64,000 nucleotides of DNA from Yeosuana aromativorans (GTDB lineage: Bacteria > Bacteroidota > Bacteroidia > Flavobacteriales > Flavobacteriaceae), in assembly GCF_014646655.1 (NCBI RefSeq), contig NZ_BMNR01000003.1, positions 97,039 through 161,038 of the forward strand. The letters run 5' to 3'. The notes beneath the pieces were generated by a model. The model had not been told where the DNA came from, did no database searches, and worked only from the letters and a program-made list of their open reading frames with translations. Shown in pieces: positions 1 to 8,104 of this stretch. A program made the position numbers and the translations under genes. Position 1 is the stretch's first letter. Every line of letters begins with the position of its first letter.

Positions 1-212
1 TAATTATCGGGCAACCATATGTCGACTGTCCTTGACCGAATATATTTAGATGGAAAACTATCAATACGTTGTAATGTTCCACTTGAAAGCTGAATATCTT
101 TTAATTGATACGCATGAATTTTATTATTAGAAATAGCGTTTTTTTTATCCTGCTTACAAGAAATAAATAACGTGATAATTAAAAAAGATGCTATTAACTT
201 AAAATTTAGCAT
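1..212 (-). CDS. Lipoprotein, N-terminal part only (probable esterase-type alpha/beta hydrolase), cut by window edge
   Basis: The gene starts at 212 on the minus strand, one base after the GH13 gene stops at 214, so it is the last visible member of the maltodextrin operon. The 70 visible residues open with a lipoprotein signal peptide ending in LFISC, which predicts a lipid-anchored periplasmic or outer-membrane protein. The last visible segment, TVDIWLPDN, resembles the first strand of enterochelin-esterase/esterase-D type hydrolases, a family often found in flavobacterial starch loci. The catalytic region lies outside the window. The CDS is secure; the hydrolase call rests on a short motif plus context. 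Confidence 0.7.
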   Translation of the reverse strand, partial: MLNFKLIASFLIITLFISCKQDKKNAISNNKIHAYQLKDIQLSSGTLQRIDSFPSKYIRSRTVDIWLPDN

Positions 213-213
213 G

Positions 214-2142
214 TTAGTTTAGTTTGGTAGTAAATAGTGTTATCCCGTTAGGATTGATTGCAATGTTGTCTCCCCATGTGCTAACCTCACCACTTATAAT
301 GTCTTTTACTTGTTTGCCTTGCAACCCAACTTCTTCAAAGCGCGACAGTTCTAAACTGGTGTCAGAAGATTTGTTTAAAATAACGCTTACAACTTCATCA
401 TCAAGAATTCTGAACAACACATAAACACCATTTTGAGGCGCAAAATGAATGGTTTTACCTTCATGGATGGCATTGCTGTTTTTTCTGTAATTCAACAGTT
501 TTTTCATGAACAATTGCATATCTTTTTGGGCATCGGTCAATCCTTCACCCGTAAAGGCATTTGTAGCATCACCTTCCCAACCACCAGGAAAATCAGATCT
601 GATCAAACCATGGTCACCCGGTTTTGCAGTGTCGTTCATTAAAATTTCAGTGCCGTAATATATTTGAACAATTCTTGGCAAGGTCAAAATATAACCAACG
701 GCCATTTTGGTCTTAGCCACATCTTCATGCAATTGTGTAAATATTCTACTCATGTCATGATTGTCAGGAAAAATCATGATGTCCTTGGGTCTTGCATAAG
801 CAAAATCATTGGCCAAACCTTCATACATTTTTACCAAACCTGTATCCCATTGTTCATCCTCATTTAACGCACTGACTATTTGCTTTTGCATAGCAAAATC
901 CATGGGTGATTTTAAATTGGAATCATAGCCATCCTTGTTTACATGGCCATCTTGCCAATAGGCAATCAACAGAGGATTGTAACTCCACTCTTCTCCCACT
1001 ATTGAAAAGTTAGGGTATTCTGTCATGATGGTTCCTGCCCATTTTGCTAAAAATGCTTTATCGGAATATGGATAAGTATCTTGCCGGATGCCTCCCAAGC
1101 CCAAGGTTTCAATCCACCAAATACTATTTTGAATAAGATATGTGGCCATAAACGGATTTTGCTGGTTTAAATCGGGCATCGTGGGTGCAAACCAACCATC
1201 GCTCATGTCGTGTTTATCCTGTTGCGAGGCATATAAATCTTGATTGATGGTTCGTCTGTGACTGGATTTTTTTAGCTCAGTTTTATCCTCAAATGATTTT
1301 TGTTGATTAACCCAATCATCAAACGGTAAATCCTTCATCCACCAATGCTCACTTCCACAATGATTGACCACTTGGTCCATGATCAATTTCATACCTTGTT
1401 CCCTAGCTTTATCGGCCAGTTTTTTATATTCATCCAGAGTACCAAAACGCGGATCAACCTGATAAAAATCGGTCATAGCATAACCATGGTAAGATGCTCG
1501 GTACATATCATTTGTTAGCAATGGTGTTGGCCAAATAGCCGTAAACCCCATGTCATGAATATAATCTAAATGGTCTGTAATGCCTTTGATATCGCCTCCA
1601 TGTCTTGCATAATCATCCTTTCTGTCTATGGTTTTTTCATTTAAATAGGCAAACACATCGTTTAATGGATTGCCATTGGCAAAACGGTCTGGTGTAATCA
1701 AGTAAATCACATCACTACTATCAAACCCTTTGTAATCTTCAGCTGGTTTTGACCTTGATTTCAACTCATAGGTTTGAGTCTTTTGAGTGCCATTATCAAA
1801 TGTGAAAACAATATTAAACTTGCCAGCTTTTGCAGATTCTGATATATTTAAGTCAATGAACAAATAATTTGGACTGGTTCCTTTGCTCACTTTTTCAATG
1901 GAAACACCATCGTATGAAATCTCTGGTTTAGCCATCGAAATAGAATCGTCTTTAACCAATAGCTGAAGTTTGGAGCTTTTAAATCCAACCCACCAATTTG
2001 AAGGTTCCACTCTTTGAATTTCATTGAATTCAGTAAATGGTTCTATAGCCATACTGTCTATTGGTTTTTTTGAAGACTCTTGTTTACATGATGAACAAAA
2101 GGTAATCACAATAATTGAAACGATATAAATTAAATATTTCAT
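214..2142 (-). CDS. GH13 alpha-amylase family lipoprotein, neopullulanase/cyclomaltodextrinase type (SusA-like)
   Basis: Probably hydrolyses imported maltodextrins or cyclodextrins in the periplasm. The 642 residues begin with a lipobox signal peptide (cysteine in FCSSC near residue 19), followed by a beta-sandwich N-terminal domain to about residue 130 and the catalytic barrel. The four GH13 motifs are intact: DQVVNH (256-261), GIRQD with the nucleophile D355, VGEEW with the acid/base E384, and DNHD with D463. A small C-terminal beta domain follows. Length matches neopullulanase/cyclomaltodextrinase (about 600-640). It lies 18 bp downstream of the GH65 gene and 1 bp upstream of the next lipoprotein, so it is in the same operon. 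Specificity among alpha-1,4, alpha-1,6 and cyclic substrates cannot be read from sequence. Confidence 0.92.
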   Translation of the reverse strand: MKYLIYIVSIIVITFCSSCKQESSKKPIDSMAIEPFTEFNEIQRVEPSNWWVGFKSSKLQLLVKDDSISMAKPEISYDGVSIEKVSKGTSPNYLFIDLNISESAKAGKFNIVFTFDNGTQKTQTYELKSRSKPAEDYKGFDSSDVIYLITPDRFANGNPLNDVFAYLNEKTIDRKDDYARHGGDIKGITDHLDYIHDMGFTAIWPTPLLTNDMYRASYHGYAMTDFYQVDPRFGTLDEYKKLADKAREQGMKLIMDQVVNHCGSEHWWMKDLPFDDWVNQQKSFEDKTELKKSSHRRTINQDLYASQQDKHDMSDGWFAPTMPDLNQQNPFMATYLIQNSIWWIETLGLGGIRQDTYPYSDKAFLAKWAGTIMTEYPNFSIVGEEWSYNPLLIAYWQDGHVNKDGYDSNLKSPMDFAMQKQIVSALNEDEQWDTGLVKMYEGLANDFAYARPKDIMIFPDNHDMSRIFTQLHEDVAKTKMAVGYILTLPRIVQIYYGTEILMNDTAKPGDHGLIRSDFPGGWEGDATNAFTGEGLTDAQKDMQLFMKKLLNYRKNSNAIHEGKTIHFAPQNGVYVLFRILDDEVVSVILNKSSDTSLELSRFEEVGLQGKQVKDIISGEVSTWGDNIAINPNGITLFTTKLN

Positions 2143-2160
2143 TTTTTCAAATTTTATAAA

Positions 2161-4467
2161 TTATACCGTTACTAAACTATTTGGGTGTATAGTCACCAAT
2201 TTATCATTAACCAAAATGTTTAAAGCGGCTGTTCCGTCCAACTCAAAATGAGTTTCATTCTGGCATACATTCACTTTAAGTATTTGGTTTCTAAAATTAA
2301 TCTTAAATGAAAAGGTTTTCCATTGTTTTGGTATTTTAGGACTGAATGACAGCACCCCATTTTTAATCCGCATACCCCCAAATCCTTCTACAATACTCAT
2401 CCAAGTCCCGGCCATACTGGTTATATGAAGCCCTTCATGAACCTCATGGTTATAATCATCTAAATCCAATCTAGAAGTTCGCAAATAAAAGGTATAAGCT
2501 TGTTCCATTCTACCCAATTTTGCTGCCTGAATACTGTGAACACAGGGCGACAAAGAGCTTTCATGAACTGTAAATGGTTCATAAAAATCAAAATGGCGTT
2601 CCAGTTCCTCGGTGGTAAAATGGTCTTCAAAAAGATAAAAGCCTTGAAGCGTATCTGCTTGTTTAATATATGGCGAACGCAAAATCCTGTCCCAAGACCA
2701 TTTTTGGTTGATAGGGCGTTGCGATTGATCGAGATCTGCAACCGTTATTAATTCTTTATCCAAAAAGCCATCTTGCTGTAAATAGATGTTATGTTCTTCA
2801 GAAAACGGGAAATATAGGTTGTCTGCAACAGCTTTCCATTGTGACAGTTCTGCTTTAGATAGTTTAACCTTATTCATGATTCTTATAAAATCCGAAGGAT
2901 ATTCTGCTTCAATTCTTTCAATATTTTCAACGGCATAATCTATACACCATTTGGCTACATAGTTGGTGTAGAAATTATTATTGACGTTATTTTCATATTC
3001 GTTAGGTCCTGTAACACCAAGGATTACATATTGGTTTCTTAGCGTGGAAAACGTAGCGCGTTGGTGCCAGAAACGGGCAATACCTATTAAAACCTCTAAG
3101 CCTTTTTCTGGAATATAACTGTAATCTCCCGTATAACGATGATAATTGTAGATAGCAAATGCAATAGCACCATTTCTGTGGATTTCCTCAAAAGTGATTT
3201 CCCACTCATTGTGGCACTCTTCTCCATTCATGGTCACCATTGGGTATAATGCCGCTCCGTTTTTAAAGCCCAATTTTTGGGCATTTTCAATGGCTCTGTC
3301 TAGATGTCTGTATCTATATTCCAACAAATTTCTAGCAACCTTTTGATCTTTTGTGGCCAAATAAAATGGAATGCAGTATGCTTCCGTATCCCAATAAGTG
3401 CTACCACCATATTTTTCTCCCGTAAAGCCTTTAGGACCTATATTCAATTGAGCATCTTTCCCCAAATAAGTTTGATTTAATTGAAAAATGTTAAACCGAA
3501 TGCCTTGTTGGGCCTTCACATCGCCTTCAATGGTAATATCGGCCATTTCCCAAATTTTGGCCCAAGAATTCTTTTGCAAATCCAAGAGCGCATGAAAGCC
3601 CAATTTAGAAACTTCGTTAAGGGTTCGTTTGGCTACTGAACATAATTCTTTTTTATCATGGTTCCTATCTACGGTATAACCTCCAAATTTGGTAAGCGTT
3701 AAGGTATCTCCTTTAATCACTTTATTTTGGTACTGAAATTCAATATAATTGTCACGCTCCTCTACTATTTTATCTTGATTTAAAATGGTTCCGTTTAATG
3801 ATAAATAGGTTTGCATGGAAGTACACACATAAAAATGTGTCTTCATGGTACGCGACATGATAAACGCTTGATTGTCGTCATGTTCAACCGTCAAGACATC
3901 CCAAAATTTATCATCCCAATTGGTGTCTTCATTGGTAATGCCACTATCCAAATATGGATAAAATTGTATTTCGGCATCTTTGTTTAGTGGTGTAACATGA
4001 TATTCTATAGCACCAATCTCATCAATGTCCAGACTTAAAAAACGTTTTGTTTCAACATTGATTTGGGTTTGGTTTTGAAGCGTTGCCTTAAAACTTCTTG
4101 ACAGCCAACCTTCTTTCATGTTAAGCTCTCTGCGAAAATTTTCAATTTTAAGACAATTGAATAAATCCAGAGCCTCGCCATCAATACTCACGTTGATTCC
4201 TATCCAGTTTGGAGCGTTGAGCACTTTGGCAAAATATTCAGGATAGCCATTTTTCCACCAGCCCACTCGTGTTTTATCGGGGTAATACACACCTGCAATG
4301 TAGCTTCCTTGGAATGTTGGACCGGAATAGTGTTCTTCAAAATTGGCACGTTGTCCCATGGCACCGTTTCCAATGCTGAATAAACTTTCTGAAGATTTTA
4401 CCTTGTTGATGTCAAAGCCTTCTTCTATAATTGACCAATTATCTGGTTTTATATAATCTTGATTCAT
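2161..4467 (-). CDS. GH65 disaccharide phosphorylase, probably maltose phosphorylase
   Basis: GH65 enzymes cleave alpha-glucosides with inorganic phosphate, giving glucose and beta-glucose-1-phosphate. The 768-residue protein has no signal peptide, so it is cytoplasmic. The N-terminal super-sandwich domain shows the family hallmark LFSIGNGAMGQRANFEE (about 29-45). The (alpha/alpha)6 catalytic part has GGSTYWDTEAYCIPF (354-368) and the motif HNEWEITFEEIHRNGA (419-434), which holds the catalytic general acid glutamate. The short beta-sandwich end is present. A neighbouring beta-phosphoglucomutase uses exactly this product, which argues for maltose phosphorylase; kojibiose or trehalose phosphorylase remains possible because all share the fold. 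A 58-bp inverted-repeat element separates it from pgmB. Confidence 0.9.
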   Translation of the reverse strand: MNQDYIKPDNWSIIEEGFDINKVKSSESLFSIGNGAMGQRANFEEHYSGPTFQGSYIAGVYYPDKTRVGWWKNGYPEYFAKVLNAPNWIGINVSIDGEALDLFNCLKIENFRRELNMKEGWLSRSFKATLQNQTQINVETKRFLSLDIDEIGAIEYHVTPLNKDAEIQFYPYLDSGITNEDTNWDDKFWDVLTVEHDDNQAFIMSRTMKTHFYVCTSMQTYLSLNGTILNQDKIVEERDNYIEFQYQNKVIKGDTLTLTKFGGYTVDRNHDKKELCSVAKRTLNEVSKLGFHALLDLQKNSWAKIWEMADITIEGDVKAQQGIRFNIFQLNQTYLGKDAQLNIGPKGFTGEKYGGSTYWDTEAYCIPFYLATKDQKVARNLLEYRYRHLDRAIENAQKLGFKNGAALYPMVTMNGEECHNEWEITFEEIHRNGAIAFAIYNYHRYTGDYSYIPEKGLEVLIGIARFWHQRATFSTLRNQYVILGVTGPNEYENNVNNNFYTNYVAKWCIDYAVENIERIEAEYPSDFIRIMNKVKLSKAELSQWKAVADNLYFPFSEEHNIYLQQDGFLDKELITVADLDQSQRPINQKWSWDRILRSPYIKQADTLQGFYLFEDHFTTEELERHFDFYEPFTVHESSLSPCVHSIQAAKLGRMEQAYTFYLRTSRLDLDDYNHEVHEGLHITSMAGTWMSIVEGFGGMRIKNGVLSFSPKIPKQWKTFSFKINFRNQILKVNVCQNETHFELDGTAALNILVNDKLVTIHPNSLVTV

Positions 4468-4495
4468 CTGTTGTTCATATTTTTTTATCGGTCAG

Positions 4496-4553
4496 ATGGA
4501 ACATCCATAAAATTGCCATGTTCGTCCTCAACTTTCTTTTATGGATGTTTCAT
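4496..4553. repeat. 58-bp element with 13-bp terminal inverted repeats (copy 1)
   Basis: Ends are ATGGAACATCCAT and ATGGATGTTTCAT; inside them AACATCCATAAAA (4500-4512) and TTTTATGGATGTT (4537-4549) form a perfect 13-bp inverted repeat. A second copy with the same ends but unrelated centre lies at 20045-20104. It sits between pgmB and the GH65 gene and could form a hairpin in their mRNA. It could be a small non-autonomous mobile element or a REP-like palindrome. Confidence 0.7.
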
Positions 4554-4562
4554 TTTTAATTT

Positions 4563-5258
4563 TCAATTATCATTTGTGACATGATTGATTAAATCACTCT
4601 TTTTTGAATTGATAAGTTTTTCTAAAAACTCTAAACTTATCTGTGTAAAATCTTTAAATACAAAATCTGCATCCTTTAAAATAGTATGTTCCCCAATGCC
4701 AACACTAATCATATTAGCTGAATTTGCAGCTTGTATGCCAGCTAGGGAGTCTTCAAAAACAATACAATTTTCTGGTGTAATGCGGATAGCCTGAGCAGCT
4801 ATTAAAAACACTTCCGGATCAGGCTTGGCTTTAGTTACATGATTGCCATCTACAATTGTATCAAAATAATGCAACAAGCCTACTTTTTCTAAAATAGGTT
4901 GCGCATTTTTACTTGCTGAACCTAGAGCAATTGGTATATTGTTTTCTTTTAGATACTGTAAAGTCTTTTTGACATCAGGAAGAATTTCTGATTCATCCAT
5001 GTTATCAATATATTCTAAGTAATCGTCATTTTTATCAACCATCCAAGTATCAAATTGCTCTTGTGACGCCTTTATTCCTCCAATATCCAAAAGAATGTTT
5101 AAGCACCGTTTTCTGCTTACACCTTTAAACATTTCATTCTGTTCAGGCGTAAATTCAAAACCAAGTTGGTTAGCCAATTTTTTCCATGCCAAATAATGGT
5201 ACTTAGCAGTATCGACAATAACCCCATCTAAATCGAATATAAATCCTTTTTTACCCAT
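4563..5258 (-). CDS. pgmB: Beta-phosphoglucomutase (HAD superfamily)
   Basis: Converts beta-glucose-1-phosphate to glucose-6-phosphate, joining GH65 phosphorolysis to glycolysis. The 231 residues show all HAD motifs: FDLDGVIVDT with nucleophile D9 and acid/base D11, GSAS (motif II, about 118-121), KAKPDPEVF with the motif III lysine, and VFEDSLAGIQAA with the metal-binding ED. The cap region contains FKGVSRKRCLNILL, typical of beta-PGM. Length is close to the usual 215-225, with a short variable C-terminal tail. It starts 3 bp after the transporter gene ends, so the two are co-transcribed. Confidence 0.93.
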   Translation of the reverse strand: MGKKGFIFDLDGVIVDTAKYHYLAWKKLANQLGFEFTPEQNEMFKGVSRKRCLNILLDIGGIKASQEQFDTWMVDKNDDYLEYIDNMDESEILPDVKKTLQYLKENNIPIALGSASKNAQPILEKVGLLHYFDTIVDGNHVTKAKPDPEVFLIAAQAIRITPENCIVFEDSLAGIQAANSANMISVGIGEHTILKDADFVFKDFTQISLEFLEKLINSKKSDLINHVTNDN

Positions 5259-5261
5259 AAT

Positions 5262-6623
5262 TTAATTTTGTACTACATCATCAACATCTTTGACTTTATA
5301 GACCAATGCTGCTGCAATTAAAAAGCTAGCACCACTGACCATTAAGGCAAAAATGGCATGGTTGTCATAAGCATACTTAACCAATGGCCCGCCTATTAAT
5401 GCGTTGATAATTTGTGGAATAACTATAAAGAAATTGAAGATACCCATATACACACCCATTTTTTTGGGAGATATAGATCCTGCTAATATGGCATAGGGCA
5501 TGGCCAAAATACTGGACCAAGCAATACCAACACCAATCATAGATAGAATGAGCCAGTTTTTATCTGGCATAATATAAATGGACAGCAAACCTAATCCTCC
5601 AATAATCAGTGACGTGGCATGGGTTCGTTTTCTACCTAATTTTTTAGCAATATAAGGTAATGCAAATGCGTAGAATGCTGATACGAGATTGTAAACCCCA
5701 AACAAAACGCCCACCCAATCACCAGCATCTTGGTATAGCGAACTGCTGCTATCTGTATAAGCCAAGCCATACATATGCTGTGCAATGGCCGGTGTTGCAA
5801 AGACCCACATACCAAATAGCCCAAACCAAGAAAAAAATTGCACCCAACTTAATTGGCGCATGGTAACAGGCATTTTCTTGAAATCGTCAAAAATGTCAAA
5901 TAAGCTGGATTTGTGTTCTTCGCCATCTTTTTTCAAGGCATCTGTATGCGCTTGCTCATCTTCAAAACTTGCAAGTTCTTCAGGCGAATATTCTTTTGTG
6001 GACAAAACAGTTACTAAAATGGAGATTATCAGTATAACAGCACCAATAATAAACGATAAGATCAAGTTAAAAGGAACTTCTCCTTCAACAGTTCTGTTGG
6101 AAACACCAAACCAATTGGTTAAAGCATAGGGAAGCCAAGAACCAACAACAGCGCCAAAACCTATTAAGGCAGTTTGAACACTAAACCCTAATGTGCGTTG
6201 GTCTGTTCTAAGATTATCCCCAACCAAAGCCCGGAACGGTTCCATGGCAATGTTAAAGGAAGCATCCATAATCATAAGCATACCTGCACCAACCCACAAG
6301 GCTGGCAAAAACGCTATAAAAATGTCGGCCTGAGGCATTAAAATCAAACCGATTGATGCCAAGAGAGCGCCCGTTAAAAAATAAGGTTTTCTTCTACCAA
6401 AGCGCCCCCAAGTTTTGTCGCTGTAATGACCAATTATGGGTTGAACTATAAGCCCCATAAGTGGTGCTATAATCCAAAACCAAGATAGCTCATCTACATC
6501 AGCTCCAAAAATTTGAAGAATTCTACTTGCGTTGGCATTTTGAAGGGCAAAACCCATTTGGATTCCCAAGAATCCGAAACTCATGTTCCAGATTTCCCAG
6601 AAACTCAGTCTACGCTTTTCCAT
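5262..6623 (-). CDS. MFS sugar transporter, SLC45/maltose-type
   Basis: Inner-membrane importer, probably taking maltose or short maltodextrins from the periplasm to the GH65 phosphorylase. The 453 residues make about 12 hydrophobic segments. Near the N-terminus GHYSDKTWGRFGRRKPYF has the RxGRR-type signature between helices 2 and 3 that marks the SLC45/GPH-like sugar transporters. A charged cytoplasmic linker (about 205-245) separates the two six-helix halves. It is first of the MFS-pgmB-GH65-GH13 operon. The 130-bp leader upstream has overlapping inverted repeats. Substrate is inferred from the operon. Confidence 0.88.
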   Translation of the reverse strand: MEKRRLSFWEIWNMSFGFLGIQMGFALQNANASRILQIFGADVDELSWFWIIAPLMGLIVQPIIGHYSDKTWGRFGRRKPYFLTGALLASIGLILMPQADIFIAFLPALWVGAGMLMIMDASFNIAMEPFRALVGDNLRTDQRTLGFSVQTALIGFGAVVGSWLPYALTNWFGVSNRTVEGEVPFNLILSFIIGAVILIISILVTVLSTKEYSPEELASFEDEQAHTDALKKDGEEHKSSLFDIFDDFKKMPVTMRQLSWVQFFSWFGLFGMWVFATPAIAQHMYGLAYTDSSSSLYQDAGDWVGVLFGVYNLVSAFYAFALPYIAKKLGRKRTHATSLIIGGLGLLSIYIMPDKNWLILSMIGVGIAWSSILAMPYAILAGSISPKKMGVYMGIFNFFIVIPQIINALIGGPLVKYAYDNHAIFALMVSGASFLIAAALVYKVKDVDDVVQN

Positions 6624-6648
6624 AAATAGTAAAGTTTAATTATTACTA

Positions 6649-6707
6649 TTTTGATAAGCATATTACTTATCAAAACTTATTTCTGAGAAGTGAAAATATA
6701 AGTTTTG
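6649..6707 (-). promoter_or_regulatory. Overlapping inverted repeats in the leader of the MFS/pgmB/GH65 operon
   Basis: TTTTGATAAG (6649-6658) pairs with CTTATCAAAA (6666-6675), and CAAAACTTAT (6671-6680) pairs with ATAAGTTTTG (6698-6707). The two perfect 10-bp stems share the bases CAAAA at 6671-6675, so they exclude each other in RNA. They lie 26-84 bp upstream of the start codon at 6623. They could be alternative RNA hairpins or nested protein-binding sites. Confidence 0.45.
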
Positions 6708-6753
6708 ATTTGGGTCAAAGATAAAAAATAATTTTATGTATCCTAATAATTTT

Positions 6754-7827
6754 TTATTTCGTAGATTCTCTTTCTATTAATTCTGTTTCAATGACCACCG
6801 TTTTAAAATCCATATCTATTTCATTTTCATCCACATACACGTCGTCCTCTTCATCATCAAGTTCCAACCTATCAATGAGTAAGTTAGCTGCCTGCTCGCC
6901 CATTTTTTGGCCATGTTGGCTTACGGTTGTTAAACTTGGCCTGGCGTGTTTTGACAAAACGCCATCGGTAAATCCAATGACCTGAATATCTTCCGGAATT
7001 CTAAAATCAAGTTTCCTTGCCACTTTCATGGCCGTTACCGCATACAGCTCATTAACTGCAAAAATACCATCAATTTTGTCGTTGTTTTTAAAGAATTGTT
7101 CAATTTCCCGTTCTAAAATATCGAGATGTTCTTCAAGCGCTAGACTGTCATCCAGTTTTAAAATCAAACTCGCTTTAGGATTTATTCGATGATCTTCCAA
7201 GGCCTTCAAATACCCCTGCGTTCTTAACTTTCCAACACTCACATAATCCATGGTTGTAATGAGTGCTATGTTTTTACAGCCTGTTGCAATCAATTTTTTT
7301 ACAGCATTGATAGAGCCTTTGTAGTCATCCACTATGACTTTATCACAATCCACCTCGTTGATGACCCTGTCAAACATCACTATTGGAATACCTTGGCTTA
7401 TGGTTTCCTTAAAATGGTGGTAATCCTGCTGTAACAATGTTTCTTTGGAAATGGATAAAATAAACCCGTCAATGCTACCATTGGCAAGCATTTCCATATT
7501 GATGACCTCTTTACTGAAGGACTCATTAGACAACCCAATAATAACATTATAGCCTCTTTTGTTAGCTACAATCTCAATCCCACGAATGACCGTAGAAAAA
7601 AAATGATGGACAATTTCCGGGATCAAAATCCCTATGGTTTTGGTTTTCTTGTTTTTTAAACTCAGTGCAATATTATTGGGCCTGTAGTTGTAAAACTTGG
7701 CAAAGGCTTGAATCTTTTGCCGTGTTTCTTCTCCAATTTCCTTACTATTGCTTAAGGCGCGTGAAACTGTTGAAATGGAGACATCCAGTTCTTTGGCTAT
7801 TTGTTTTAGAGTTACTTTTCGTTTCAT
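6754..7827 (-). CDS. LacI-family regulator of the maltodextrin locus
   Basis: DNA-binding repressor or activator responding to a sugar. The 357 residues begin with the LacI helix-turn-helix (TLKQIAKELDVSISTVSRAL, about 5-24), a hinge helix PNNIALSLKNKKTKTIGILIPE, and a periplasmic-binding-protein-like effector domain with the usual VIGFTDG segment. The C-terminus carries an acidic insert (DDEEDDVYVDENEIDMD). It is placed between the two arms of the locus, and two palindromes with the LacI-type core AAACGTTT lie just upstream of its own start and of susC. Control of both arms is inferred from that placement. It is paralogous to the regulator at 48759-49766. Confidence 0.93.
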   Translation of the reverse strand: MKRKVTLKQIAKELDVSISTVSRALSNSKEIGEETRQKIQAFAKFYNYRPNNIALSLKNKKTKTIGILIPEIVHHFFSTVIRGIEIVANKRGYNVIIGLSNESFSKEVINMEMLANGSIDGFILSISKETLLQQDYHHFKETISQGIPIVMFDRVINEVDCDKVIVDDYKGSINAVKKLIATGCKNIALITTMDYVSVGKLRTQGYLKALEDHRINPKASLILKLDDSLALEEHLDILEREIEQFFKNNDKIDGIFAVNELYAVTAMKVARKLDFRIPEDIQVIGFTDGVLSKHARPSLTTVSQHGQKMGEQAANLLIDRLELDDEEDDVYVDENEIDMDFKTVVIETELIERESTK

Positions 7828-7924
7828 AAGTTCCTATAAAAAATGTAACTAAACTTACATCTTAGGGGTGGATTTTTAGTTTAGCTAATTTAATGTTTTT
7901 CTTTGGATTTATTGGGAAAACATG

Positions 7925-8000
7925 AAAGTTGTCAACACGCAAACGTTTCCGTTACGGATTTCGTAAAAGTTGTCAACACGAAAACGTTTGCGTTGCGGAT
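7925..8000. promoter_or_regulatory. Two tandem LacI-type operators between lacI and susC
   Basis: Two 35-bp copies (7925-7959 and 7966-8000) differ at only four positions and repeat with a 41-bp period, close to four DNA turns. Each contains GTCAACACG followed by a palindrome with core AAACGTTT (7941-7948, 7982-7989); the combined consensus is CGCAAACGTTTGCG. Central CG is typical of LacI-family operators. The pair lies about 100 bp upstream of both flanking start codons, so it can serve lacI and susC. Confidence 0.75.
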
Positions 8001-8104
8001 ATCATAAAATTTTCTTAAAAGTTTACATTAAGTTTACGATGTTTTTACATGAGAAGTGAAAATATAACAAACTAATTTTTAATACACTAATTCAAAAGTA
8101 TTGT

